A model generated the notes under the pieces. That model ran no database searches. It was not told where the DNA came from and saw nothing but the letters and a program-made list of their open reading frames with translations. From NCBI GenBank assembly GCA_965242805.1, contig CBDETD010000002.1:4092001-4156000 (forward strand): DNA of 64,000 bases, given 5' to 3'. Below, one piece after another: positions 35,414 to 43,891 of this stretch. Both the position numbers and the translations under genes were made by a program. This DNA is from JANQEU01 sp965242805. GTDB taxonomy: Bacteria; Bacteroidota; Bacteroidia; Cytophagales; Cyclobacteriaceae. Every line of letters starts with the position of its first letter. The stretch's first letter is position 1.

Positions 35414-35905
35414 ATGAAAATAAACTCATCCAGTGTTAAGTTGGATCAGATAGACCGGAATATTCTCGAGATCTTGCAATCAAATGCAAAGATCACCAAT
35501 GCACAGCTTTCCAAGGATATTGGCCTTTCACCTGCCCCAACCCTCGAAAGGGTGAAGAAGCTGGAGAACTCCGGAATTATCAAGAGCTACCACGCTAAGC
35601 TTGACACAAACCTAATTGGCCTGGGAGTAAGTACGTTTGTACTTGTCACCTTGAAAGGCCACAACAAAGCAAACATTGACATTTTTCTTGAGGAAATTAA
35701 TGAAATTCCAGAAGTGATTGAATGTCATCACACAACGGGGTCCGGTGATTTCATTTTGAAAGTGATTGCAAGTGACATCACGGCTTACCAAAAACTTATG
35801 TTGGAAAAAGTAAGTGAGATCCAGGTTGTCGATAACCTTCAATCCATGGTAATACTTTCTACCTTTAAGGATAGTAAAGTATTGCCCGTTCCGGAACATG
35901 AATAG
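35414..35905 (+). CDS. Lrp/AsnC-family transcription regulator
   Basis: A 163-residue protein. LDQIDRNILEILQSNAKIT begins the N-terminal winged helix-turn-helix, and AQLSKDIGLSPAPTLERVKK is the recognition region. The C-terminal ligand-sensing RAM domain includes ECHHTTGSGDFILKVIASD. Lrp/AsnC proteins sense amino acids or related small molecules and regulate metabolism, often including their own gene. It overlaps the downstream phosphoribosyltransferase by eight bases, so it is the first gene of a three-gene operon. The ligand is unknown. Confidence 0.92.
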   Translation: MKINSSSVKLDQIDRNILEILQSNAKITNAQLSKDIGLSPAPTLERVKKLENSGIIKSYHAKLDTNLIGLGVSTFVLVTLKGHNKANIDIFLEEINEIPEVIECHHTTGSGDFILKVIASDITAYQKLMLEKVSEIQVVDNLQSMVILSTFKDSKVLPVPEHE

Positions 35906-36404
35906 CAAACACAACTTAATTCTTTCTGAGGATAAGATTGAGAAGATCCTGGATCGGATCGCCATTCAAATCATTGAAAATAATCTGCAATTTGGTGAAC
36001 TGGTACTCATTGGTATTACAGGACAGGGTTACAAAATGGCCGAGATCCTAAGGAACAATATTGCCGGGAGTAAATGGCCGTTGAAATGTGTACTCTATCA
36101 TCTTGAAATCGATAAAGGCAAGCCGACACGTTCAAGCATAGATCTAGAATGTGAACCTTCAGAATTGAATGGAAAAGCGGTGGTTCTTGTGGATGATGTC
36201 CTCAATACCGGTAGGACCCTGGCCTATAGCCTTAGTTTTATTCTGGATGCCAGTCTTAAGCAAGTGGAAACGGTAGTCCTGGTTAACCGAAGCCATACCT
36301 CATTTCCGATTTCTCCAACATACAGTGGTATTGAGTTAAGCACTACAATCGACGAACATATTGAAGTGAAGCTGGATAAAAAGGTTGGTGCCTATCTATA
36401 TTGA
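35898..36404 (+). CDS. Type I phosphoribosyltransferase, PyrR-like
   Basis: A 168-residue PRTase. The PRPP-binding motif VVLVDDVLNTGRTL is at residues 95-108, and the N-terminal pyrophosphate loop is in IGITGQGYKMAEIL. Overall size and the short hood resemble PyrR-type proteins, which convert uracil to UMP and can also bind RNA. The pyrimidine role is inference, and other nucleobase specificities are possible. It overlaps Lrp upstream by eight bases and DUF429 downstream by one (TGATG). Confidence 0.85.
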   Translation: MNSKHNLILSEDKIEKILDRIAIQIIENNLQFGELVLIGITGQGYKMAEILRNNIAGSKWPLKCVLYHLEIDKGKPTRSSIDLECEPSELNGKAVVLVDDVLNTGRTLAYSLSFILDASLKQVETVVLVNRSHTSFPISPTYSGIELSTTIDEHIEVKLDKKVGAYLY

Positions 36405-36976
36405 TGCTTGTTGGCATTGACTACGGCAGCAGGAATGCCGGTACAACTGTTCTTTGTATAGAACTAAGTCAGAGAATACATTTCTTTCAATCGGCTAAGA
36501 ATAAGGATGCGGATGCATTCCTGGAGGCGAAGCTATCGGAGTTTAAACCTGACCTGGTAGTTATCGATGCTCCTCTTTCTCTCCCATTGGCGTATTATGA
36601 AACGGACCAGAAAGACTATCACTATCGACAATGTGATCGCGAGGCAAGGGCTATGTCACCTATGTTCCTTGGGGGATTAACTGCAAGAGCGATGTCTCTT
36701 GTTTCCGTGATGCAAGGTGAAATCAAGTTCATCGAAGGCTACCCCAAACTGTTGGCTGAGTATCATGATTTGATAAATAAAGAATACAAAAAAGACAAGG
36801 ATGCAATTGATGACGTAACGGGTGTTTTGGAACATCATTATTCATTGGAGCTGGAACAAAGGCCGATGAACTGGCACCAGGTTGATGCTTTATTGGCTTT
36901 TTTAATTGCATTTCGTTACCAAAAGGAGGAAGCCATTTCACTTGGCAATCCGAAGGAAGGCCTCATTTATTATTGA
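36404..36976 (+). CDS. DUF429 family protein (predicted RNase H-like nuclease fold)
   Basis: A 190-residue protein starting MLVGIDYGSRNAGTTVLCIE, followed by PDLVVIDAPLSLPLAYYETD and the CDREARAMSP segment. It ends with WHQVDALLAFLIAFRY. This set of motifs (GIDxGS, VIDAPLS, R-E-x-R and a C-terminal D-A-x-x-A) is typical of DUF429, whose fold is RNase H-like with acidic residues at metal-binding positions. Enzymatic activity is not established. I use the ATG at 36404 in a TGATG overlap with the PRTase stop. A TTG at 36401 would add one residue. Confidence 0.82.
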   Translation: MLVGIDYGSRNAGTTVLCIELSQRIHFFQSAKNKDADAFLEAKLSEFKPDLVVIDAPLSLPLAYYETDQKDYHYRQCDREARAMSPMFLGGLTARAMSLVSVMQGEIKFIEGYPKLLAEYHDLINKEYKKDKDAIDDVTGVLEHHYSLELEQRPMNWHQVDALLAFLIAFRYQKEEAISLGNPKEGLIYY

Positions 36977-36983
36977 TTCTACC

Positions 36984-38985
36984 TCATCACAGTAGTCATT
37001 TCGAACGTAGCGAAGCGTAGTGAGTTATGACTGCAGGGATGGAGTGAGATCGTGGAATGGGAACGCTGTGACCATAGGTGTAGTGGAATGAAGAAATGGA
37101 TTCGATACTACACTAGAATTGAAATGGATTGAAGAAGAAGGTTGGATTTTGACTTCTCGATCGGTCTTTCTAAGAGCAGTAATCGTGTTTATGGAAGTAG
37201 ACGACTCTACCGAAGGTAGAGTCGTCATACCACCCTGAAGTCTTTTCGAACGTAGCGAAGCGTAGTGAGAAATCTATTGATGATAGAAACACCACTTATG
37301 AATAGATATTTCCTTTCGCTCGATATGACTGCAGGGATGGAGTGAGATCGTGGAATGGGAACGCTGTGACCATAGGTGTAGTGGAATGAAGAAATGGATT
37401 CGATACTACACTAGAATTGAAATGGATTGAAGAAGAAGGATGGATTTTGACTTCTTGAGCGATACCTAAGAGCAGTAATCGTGTTTATGGAAGTAGACGA
37501 CTCTACCGAAGGTGGAGTCGTCTTACCACTCTGCAGTCATTTCGAACGTAGCGAAGCGTAGTGAGAAATCTTTTCATATTGCTAGCACCACTTATGAATA
37601 GATGTCTCCCATCACTCGAAACGTGCAGGTGAGGGACAGTATAGGAACTCAAAGGGCCTTTATGTCATAAAACTCCCAATTGGGATTTTTGCTAGTAATG
37701 AGTGCCTCCTTCTTTTTACGACTCCATTTCTTGATTTCCTTTTCTCTGCGAATGGCTTGCATAGGTCTGTCAAACCGCTCAAAGTAAATCAGTTTATAGC
37801 AGTAGAATCTACCAGCAAAGGTTTTCGGTAGCCCTCTCTGTTCGTAATGCTGAGTCATCCTGGTGTAGAGGTCGTTCGTTACCCCTACGTATAAGGTTGT
37901 TCTTCTGGGGTTGGTAGTTATGTAAATGTAATAATTACCCATACAACGGAAAGGTACTTATTTTTTTCAACTCTTCCACCCTACAGTCTTTTCGAACGGA
38001 GCGTAGCGGAGTGAGAAATCTATCCATAATTGTCGTTGAATTTATGAATAGATATCTCCCTACGGTCGATATGACTGCAAGGACGGAGTGGGATCGTGGA
38101 ACGGGAACGCAATGACCATAGGTGCAGTGGAACGAAGAAATAGGTTCGATACTACACTAGATTTGAAATGAATGGAAGAAGAGGGATCGAATTTGACTTC
38201 TCGATCAGTCTTTCTAAGAGCAGTAATCGTGTTTATGGAAGTAGACGACTCTACCGAAGGTGGAGTCGTCTTACCACTCTGCAGTCTTTTCGAACGGAGC
38301 GTAGCGGAGTGAGAAATCTATTCATAATTGTCGTTGAATTTATGAATAGATATCTCCCTACGGTCGATATGACTGCAGGGATGGAGTGAGATCGTGGAAT
38401 GGGAACGCTATGAACATAAGTGCAGTGGAACGAAGAAATGGATTCGATACTACACTAGAATTGAAATGGATTGAAGAAGAAGGATGGATTTTGATTTCTT
38501 GATCGGTCTTTCTAAGAGCAGTAATCGTGCTTATGGAAGTAGACGACTCTACCGAAGGTGGAGTCGTCTTACCACTCTGCAGTCATTTCGAACGGAGCGT
38601 AGCGGAGTGAGAAATCTATTCATAATTGTCGTTGAATTTATGAATAGATATCTCCCTACGGTCGATATGACTGCAAGGATGGAGTGGGATCGTGGAATGG
38701 GAACGCAATGACCATAGGTGCAGTGGAACGAAGAAATAGGTTCGATACTACACTAGATTTGAAATGAATGGAAGAAGAGGGATCGAATTTGACTTCTCGA
38801 TCAGTCTTTCTAAGAGCAGTAATCGTGTTTATGGAAGTAGACGACTCTACCGAAGGTGGAGTCGTCTTACCACTCTGCAGTCTTTTCGAACGGAGCGTAG
38901 CGGAGAGAGAAATCTATTCATAATTGTCGTTGAATTTATGAATAGATACATCCTCGCCAACTGGCAGGTCGATGTGACTGTATGA
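36984..38985. repeat. Tandem array of ~298-base units interrupted by a GIY-YIG gene
   Basis: Five copies of a hairpin with arms GACGACTCTACC and GGT(A/G)GAGTCGTC sit at 37200-37226, 37496-37522, 38244-38270, 38542-38568 and 38840-38866. The spacings are 296, 748, 298 and 298. The long interval contains the GIY-YIG gene. Each unit also carries CGAACG(T/G)AGCG-type sequence followed by GTGAGAAATCT. Copies on the right form a second hairpin with arms ATCTATTCATAA and TTATGAATAGAT, for example 38316-38327 with 38340-38351. The first and last units are partial. Copies left of the nuclease read GTAGCGAAGCGTAG where those on its right read GGAGCGTAGCGGAG. No gene is encoded. Confidence 0.85.
37649..37942 (-). 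CDS. Small GIY-YIG nuclease-domain protein
   Basis: A 97-residue protein consisting almost only of a GIY-YIG domain. GNYYIYITTNPRRTTLYVGV is the paired GIY/YIG core, then NDLYTRMTQH with the conserved Arg, KLIYFERFDRPMQAIRREKE with the catalytic Glu region, and a basic C terminus. Such UvrC-N-like proteins are frequent, often in many copies, in Bacteroidota genomes. A DNA-nicking activity is expected from the family but the role is unknown. It lies inside the ~298-base repeat array, on the opposite strand to the neighbouring operon, replacing part of one unit. Confidence 0.88.
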   Translation of the reverse strand: MGNYYIYITTNPRRTTLYVGVTNDLYTRMTQHYEQRGLPKTFAGRFYCYKLIYFERFDRPMQAIRREKEIKKWSRKKKEALITSKNPNWEFYDIKAL

Positions 38986-39199
38986 GTACGATGCACTGCA
39001 GAGGAGAGTCATGCTTCGAGTGCCTCCATCGGCCGCCATGCGACTTCGCTGTAGCTTCGGCGTAAGCAAAAGGCTCACCGATGACGCCGCAGCATGACAT
39101 TACAATTTGTCACCCTGAATCCTGAGTTCATCGAAGGATCGAAGGGTGGCCATTAGTTACCCGGAGCTCTGCTGTTCTCCAACGATCGAAGAGTGACCA
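37943..39199. other. Non-coding right half of the repeat array and 3' repeat fragments
   Basis: Three and a half repeat units fill 37,975-38,985. Between 38,985 and 39,199 lie shorter mixed repeats: the inverted partner of 35216-35244 (39008-39037) and a CACCCTGA...TCGAAGGGTG hairpin-like stretch near 39,110-39,148. Open frames of 73-75 codons that recur in the repeats are not credible genes. Confidence 0.7.
39008..39037. repeat. Dispersed repeat, inverted partner of 35216-35244
   Basis: Contains TTCGAGTGCCTCCATCGG with shared flanks. A further piece near 39,081-39,100 matches the sequence adjoining the 35.2 kb copy (ATGACGC-G-AGCATG), so the two copies differ by an internal insertion. Confidence 0.6.
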
Positions 39200-40240
39200 C
39201 TACTCCCTATACAAATCCGGTTTTTTAATCAACATCTCCAGGCTCTTCTCAAGGATCTCACCCATATTTTGGCAATCCAGGAATTCAGGTTCTTCGTAGT
39301 ACTTGCTAAGGTCCTTCTTTAATTGGTTCACATTTTCATCAGTTGAGATCCTGTCCTGCTTCATGGTTGACAACAGGTCTCTTACCCTGTTTATCTCGAC
39401 CTTCATCCGGTTGGCGATCATGGTCCGTTCCTCACGCATGTACTGGTACATGGTTTCCGGTGTCATACTTCCAAGTCCTATGTTGATGATGGGATTATTC
39501 TGCTTGAAATACTTCGGCATATAAATCGAACGTCGCCCTTCGAACGATTGCTGATCAAAATCAATGGCCCGTATTCGGTAACTGACCTCCTCAAAATCTG
39601 GAGTAATGTCAATCACGAAATTACTGGAATGCATATCTCCCAGAAGGCGAACAAAACAACGTTCATTGAACTTTACAAATTCCTTCGCAAGTCGAGTTTC
39701 GTTCAATGTTTTTTCATTGATCCTGGTCTTTATAAATTGATCACCTGGGATCCCTAAAATGTGTTCTTCAATTAAGGTGTCCTTGTGAACCAAATATGCA
39801 ATCCGATTAGGTGATAAAAGGTGCTCCAACTCTAATCCATATATGCGGGATGCATCAGCCCTTTTTATGTAGAAATAATCAAAATTATCATTGATACGAT
39901 TCACCACCCTGACCCTGAAAGGTTGGGTGTTGCCATAGACACAAAGATCTACACGATCAATAAATAGGTGATCAATTACTGACATATCGCCGTCAGCTTT
40001 CATTATGGCGTATATATTTTTTAAGGCATAATTGATATGTTCCTGCTCACTTTGAGAATATAAGACCGTTTCCCAAAGGGTATCATTCCCTTTGAAATCG
40101 TATTGAGGCATCGAATTATCGTATCGCAATAGATCTTCATAAGCCACCTGTAAAGGCTGCTCACGGGCGTACTTTTCTAAATAATGCCTTAGGTTTTCAC
40201 TAACCTTGTACGCGATCTTCTTTTTTGTAATAAATGCCAT
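39200..40240 (-). CDS. Atypical kinase-like protein (phosphotransferase fold), unknown substrate
   Basis: A 346-residue protein I do not recognise by name, but several features look like a small-molecule kinase. FDYFYIKRADASRIYGLELE holds a possible ATP-lysine (K126) and helix-C glutamate (E137 or E139). TLIEEHILGIPGDQF resembles a hinge. LLGDMHSSNFVID (D202, H204, N207) resembles the catalytic loop H-G-D-x-H-x-x-N, and AIDFDQ (D227, D229) the metal-binding DFG/DFD. LPS Kdo/heptose kinases and aminoglycoside phosphotransferases share this arrangement. The C-terminal 90 residues are helical and charged. Its start follows the stop of the glycosyltransferase with zero spacing (TAGATG), so both act from one message. 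The kinase role is inference. Confidence 0.6.
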   Translation of the reverse strand: MAFITKKKIAYKVSENLRHYLEKYAREQPLQVAYEDLLRYDNSMPQYDFKGNDTLWETVLYSQSEQEHINYALKNIYAIMKADGDMSVIDHLFIDRVDLCVYGNTQPFRVRVVNRINDNFDYFYIKRADASRIYGLELEHLLSPNRIAYLVHKDTLIEEHILGIPGDQFIKTRINEKTLNETRLAKEFVKFNERCFVRLLGDMHSSNFVIDITPDFEEVSYRIRAIDFDQQSFEGRRSIYMPKYFKQNNPIINIGLGSMTPETMYQYMREERTMIANRMKVEINRVRDLLSTMKQDRISTDENVNQLKKDLSKYYEEPEFLDCQNMGEILEKSLEMLIKKPDLYRE

Positions 40241-41317
40241 CTATTCAATCAGATGCCTTAAAAATACTGCTTTGTTTTGATCAGCCCAATCCCGGAACCA
40301 TCCGGATACATCTTTATACTGAGGTAAATAACTCATTAGTACTTCAATGTCAAACTCATCATGCGGTATCCCTGCACCTGCTTTTTGCGCGTCAATAGCA
40401 TTACATGACTGTTCAAAATGTCCTTCGACAGGTACCATCATAACAGGTTTACCCAAATACATAGCCTCACAGACGGATTCGAATCCTGCAGTGGTCAGAT
40501 AACCATTACAGCCTGCCATTTTTTCCAGGAATTTTTTATCATCCAGTTGATGGAATGTCAATGTTTCGTCTACTTCCCAAACATTGGGTTTGTCTTTCTT
40601 ATCCCAAAAACAATGAAGAACCACGTTTGGGTTCTTTTTGTGGAATTCAAGTACCTCTTCCCCGTAGCCAGGATTCACCATGTAGATCAGAAGGTGGCCA
40701 TCATTTCTTACTTTCAAGTTCTTTACCGAATACCTTAAAAGGGGAGGGACTACAAACAATTTCCGATCAGGCATATCATCAAATGATTGAAATGATAAGG
40801 CCAGGATCTTCGTTGCTCCAAGGCTTGCGATCCGATTCCCGATCAATAACGAAGTCCGGTCTAAAACTCGTCCAACCGGAAAAGTGAAATCCTTGTGATT
40901 AAGTAAGTATTGATGTGCAACGCAGATGAAAGTAGCCTTAGGTCGATGTAGAAAATTGTATAGCCCTCCCAGGAAATCATAGAAATTTAAGATGACATCA
41001 GGCTTTGTTTTTTCTACCAGTTGAGCAATTCGCAAAATACTTTTCCTATAAGTAGGTATATTGAGAAGGCTGTAAACAATGGTTCTGAACACCTTTACCG
41101 TCTTATGATCCTTATCGGTAACAAAGTTTGGACTCTCAAGTAGCTCAATTGGGGTACCGATTTGATCTTTGAAGAAGTCAGGGATCCTTCGTTGAGGGCT
41201 TTTACCTACCACCACCTGGACAACTTCATTACCGGCTTCCGTTAAAATTTGTTTTAAGGATATAGCCTGCGTCATATGACCCCGACCTTCTCCCTGGATT
41301 ATAAAGAAAAACCGCAT
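40241..41317 (-). CDS. MurG/GT28-like GT-B glycosyltransferase (MJ1255-type)
   Basis: A 358-residue protein beginning MRFFFIIQGEGRGHMTQAIS, the glycine-rich acceptor loop of the GT28/MurG-like group. A C-terminal donor site has CNGYLTTAGFESVCEAMYLG and KPVMMVPVEGHFEQSCNA, the G-G-x-x-T-x-x-E-like and QxxNA motifs. It probably transfers a sugar to a lipid acceptor at the cytoplasmic face. It directly abuts the kinase-like gene, an arrangement that suggests successive steps, for example glycosylation and phosphorylation of a lipid or glycan. Donor and acceptor are unknown. Confidence 0.78.
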   Translation of the reverse strand: MRFFFIIQGEGRGHMTQAISLKQILTEAGNEVVQVVVGKSPQRRIPDFFKDQIGTPIELLESPNFVTDKDHKTVKVFRTIVYSLLNIPTYRKSILRIAQLVEKTKPDVILNFYDFLGGLYNFLHRPKATFICVAHQYLLNHKDFTFPVGRVLDRTSLLIGNRIASLGATKILALSFQSFDDMPDRKLFVVPPLLRYSVKNLKVRNDGHLLIYMVNPGYGEEVLEFHKKNPNVVLHCFWDKKDKPNVWEVDETLTFHQLDDKKFLEKMAGCNGYLTTAGFESVCEAMYLGKPVMMVPVEGHFEQSCNAIDAQKAGAGIPHDEFDIEVLMSYLPQYKDVSGWFRDWADQNKAVFLRHLIE

Positions 41318-41373
41318 TTTCAGTAAGTACTTGGACTCCCAAAAGTACGGTGATTACCAGTCGAAGAGGTTTA

Positions 41374-42048
41374 TTATTTACGAAATAATTCTGAAACTTT
41401 TTCTCTGTAGGAATGACCAACCGGTAATTTCTTGTCACCGATTTTGAGTTGATTACCTTCCAGATACTCGATGTGTTTTAATCCTACAATATATGATTTG
41501 TGTATCCGAAGAAAAAGCTCACCTGGCAGTGTTTGATCCAGGTTCTTTAGAGTATCACTACTTATCCAATTCTTATTCTTCGAGAATACCTTCACGTAAT
41601 CTCCAATAGATTCAAAATACTGGATTTCGTCAAACGGGATCCGGAAGATCTTTTTATCCTGTTTTATCACAAGTACATCTTCCTGTGTTACAGAGTCAAG
41701 CTGACCTTTGGCTTTATCAACCGCCGCAACAAACCTTTCGAAGGAAAACGGTTTCAATAAATAGTCCACGGCCTCTAGCTCAAAACCCTCCACCGCAAAA
41801 TCAGGGTAAGCAGTTGTGAATATCACACGTGGTTTTTTACGCAGGGACTTATAGAAATTCAGTCCAGAAAGCTTGGGTAGATTGACATCAAGGAATATTA
41901 GATCAGGGTTGCTAGTTTCTGTTTTGTCCATTGCTTCGATCCCATCCAAGGCCTCACCTACTATTTCGAGGTCCCCAATTTCCCCGATATATTTCTTTAA
42001 GATATCCCTGGCCAATGGCTCGTCCTCCACAATTAAGCATCTGATCAT
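41374..42048 (-). CDS. LytTR-family response regulator
   Basis: A 224-residue regulator. The receiver domain has the acidic pocket VEDEP near residues 7-11, the phosphoacceptor D54 in LIFLDVNLPKLSG, and the conserved lysine in YLLKPFSF. The C-terminal LytTR DNA-binding domain runs from about residue 125 and includes IQYFESIGDYVKVFSKNK, LFLRIHKSYIVGLKHIEYLE and KKLPVGHSYREKV. Its start overlaps the end of the partner kinase gene by ATGA, so the pair is translationally coupled. Target genes are unknown. The lipoprotein gene upstream in the same run is a possible functional neighbour. Confidence 0.93.
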   Translation of the reverse strand: MIRCLIVEDEPLARDILKKYIGEIGDLEIVGEALDGIEAMDKTETSNPDLIFLDVNLPKLSGLNFYKSLRKKPRVIFTTAYPDFAVEGFELEAVDYLLKPFSFERFVAAVDKAKGQLDSVTQEDVLVIKQDKKIFRIPFDEIQYFESIGDYVKVFSKNKNWISSDTLKNLDQTLPGELFLRIHKSYIVGLKHIEYLEGNQLKIGDKKLPVGHSYREKVSELFRK

Positions 42049-43061
42049 GGTAAATCGATTGTCAAAGTCACCGTGAATGTATTATCCTTTTCCAAAACTT
42101 TCAACAGGTGAGATTCGGGATATAACAGTTGTAAACGTCGGTTGATGTTCCCCAATCCGATTCCTCCATCATTATTTACCTCCGGATTGTCTTTATCACC
42201 AATTGAATTTTGGCATTCGAAATGCAGATGTTTTTCTTTCAGGACAGTCTCAATGCGAACAAATCCATTTTCCTCTTCCGGATTTCCATGTTTAAATGCA
42301 TTTTCAACAATGGGGAGGAGTAACATGGGAGCTATTTTAGGTTTGTAGGTCCCATGTGTTTCGATGGAGATTGAATGTTTTTTCCCGATCCTCAAAGATT
42401 GGAGATCAGCATAGTTGCGTATCATGTCCAGCTCGGAATTGATGTCAATAACTTTATTCTCCACTTCATACAAAACAAACCGTAACAAATTAGAAAGTTT
42501 TAGTACAGCATAAGCGGCATTCCGATCGTTGTTCATAGCCAATGAATAAATACTGTTGAGTCCGTTAAAAAGGAAGTGTGGATTCAATTGACTCTTTAGT
42601 GCATTGAGCTCGAGCGAAACTTTCTCCTTTTTTAAGTTTTGAAGTTTAAACCACGATTCAGACAATTTTATCAAGGTGGTGATAATAATGTAAATCAGAA
42701 AAATCTGTGCAAGCAGGATCTCATCGGTGAAAGAGACAATGTAAAATCCGCTATCGAGATTAGGGATGATCACATCAAAGATCAGGTCATGGATAAAAAA
42801 TGCCAATCCAATATTGAATATTGTCAGAAGAGTATAAACAAAATATTTTCCTGCCTCAAAAAACCTGGGAATAAGATATCGGAGATTGATATATACCAAT
42901 GGGAACAGGCAAAAGTGAAAGAATATAGAGTAGATAAAGTCCAGGAACTTGAGGATACTTGAAATGGAGAAATAAGATCCAATCACGTAGATGGACAACA
43001 CCCAGAATGCCAGGTGTTGGATCCATTTATTCAATAAAAACTTCGTAATGAACTGGTTCAT
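42045..43061 (-). CDS. LytS-type sensor histidine kinase
   Basis: A 338-residue kinase with four predicted transmembrane helices in the first ~135 residues, a short coiled stretch (KLQNLKKEKVSLELNALKSQ), and the His_kinase signature NPHFLFNGLNSI with phosphorylated H162. The ATPase domain shows PIVENAFKHG (N box) and GGIGLGNINRRLQLLY (G box). It lacks a large periplasmic sensor, so it may sense the membrane itself. It is coupled to the LytTR regulator through a four-base overlap, and its start is four bases after the lipoprotein stop. Confidence 0.93.
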   Translation of the reverse strand: MNQFITKFLLNKWIQHLAFWVLSIYVIGSYFSISSILKFLDFIYSIFFHFCLFPLVYINLRYLIPRFFEAGKYFVYTLLTIFNIGLAFFIHDLIFDVIIPNLDSGFYIVSFTDEILLAQIFLIYIIITTLIKLSESWFKLQNLKKEKVSLELNALKSQLNPHFLFNGLNSIYSLAMNNDRNAAYAVLKLSNLLRFVLYEVENKVIDINSELDMIRNYADLQSLRIGKKHSISIETHGTYKPKIAPMLLLPIVENAFKHGNPEEENGFVRIETVLKEKHLHFECQNSIGDKDNPEVNNDGGIGLGNINRRLQLLYPESHLLKVLEKDNTFTVTLTIDLP

Positions 43062-43065
43062 GATT

Positions 43066-43767
43066 TTAGCTACCTACTTTGATATACTCGTCAGGTTCTT
43101 CGAATACTGTCTCATCCTCGGAGTACATTTTGAGGAATTTCTGCAGTTCCCGAGGTTGTGCGGTGATCAGAATATCTCCGTCCACATTTTCATGGCGCAA
43201 CCTGATGAGATTACTCTTAAAAAGGTCTCTCAATTGCTCCATGTCAAAATCTGTAAGGACCATTTTCTCACCCTCCACACTGATCTTTGAGAAGGAGTGA
43301 ACGGGGAAGAAATTATTGATCACAGAAACTCCAAACGTATTATTAGCCTCATCGGGGTACATATCAAGGAACAGGTTATCACCGATTTCAGCCAATCTGG
43401 CTTGAAAGACGATTGTGTCTTCATCATCAATGATGGTCATTCGATATCCTTTTGCACTTAGTTCAGGAAGAGTTTCCACAATTTCGTTTTCCAATTCCTT
43501 TTCCCAGTGCTCCCTCACTTTTTCCTGATCCCGAATAGTGTCCTCGTCAATGACTATATATTCGTCTTTACCGGGAGTGATGGAGAAACTGAAATTTTCA
43601 TTTTCATAGGGATTAAAGGTGATTTTTGTGTCCCCATCATACCAACTTCCCACCAATTCAGGGAGGTAGGTGAGAGTTTCCGGAGTGTATATCGGAAACA
43701 GTGAATAAACACATGAATTCAATAAAATGGCCAGAAGGGCAGCTATGATGATCTTATTCGTTTTCAT
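43066..43767 (-). CDS. Putative lipoprotein of unknown function
   Basis: A 233-residue protein with a type-II signal peptide: MKTNKIIIAALLAILLNSC, lipobox L-N-S-C with lipidation expected at Cys19. The mature part is acidic and beta-rich, with no motif I recognise; it includes ELVGSWYDGDTKITFNPYEN, which resembles the start of small lipocalin-like or copper-resistance-like barrels. It is upstream of, and nearly contiguous with, the LytS/LytTR pair. It may therefore be a sensory accessory or simply co-transcribed. Function is unknown. Confidence 0.7.
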   Translation of the reverse strand: MKTNKIIIAALLAILLNSCVYSLFPIYTPETLTYLPELVGSWYDGDTKITFNPYENENFSFSITPGKDEYIVIDEDTIRDQEKVREHWEKELENEIVETLPELSAKGYRMTIIDDEDTIVFQARLAEIGDNLFLDMYPDEANNTFGVSVINNFFPVHSFSKISVEGEKMVLTDFDMEQLRDLFKSNLIRLRHENVDGDILITAQPRELQKFLKMYSEDETVFEEPDEYIKVGS

Positions 43768-43891
43768 TGCTTTGATTGATTCTTATCACAACAAAGCTGC
43801 ACCCAATAATACATGGACTGAAATAAGTTCTGTAAACGTGAAATAATTCGGGATGAACACCATGATTATGGAGATATCCCAAGAAGGAGCT

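Noticed and set aside
38168..38985. Recurring 73-75-codon open frames (MNGRRGIEFDF... type) in successive repeat units
   Set aside because: They repeat because the DNA repeats, contain arginine/serine-rich low-complexity sequence, cross both hairpins, and the 298-base period is not a multiple of three.
36984..38985. CRISPR array
   Set aside because: Repeats are ~300 bases long and near-identical throughout, with no 25-40 base repeat and unique spacer alternation and no cas genes.
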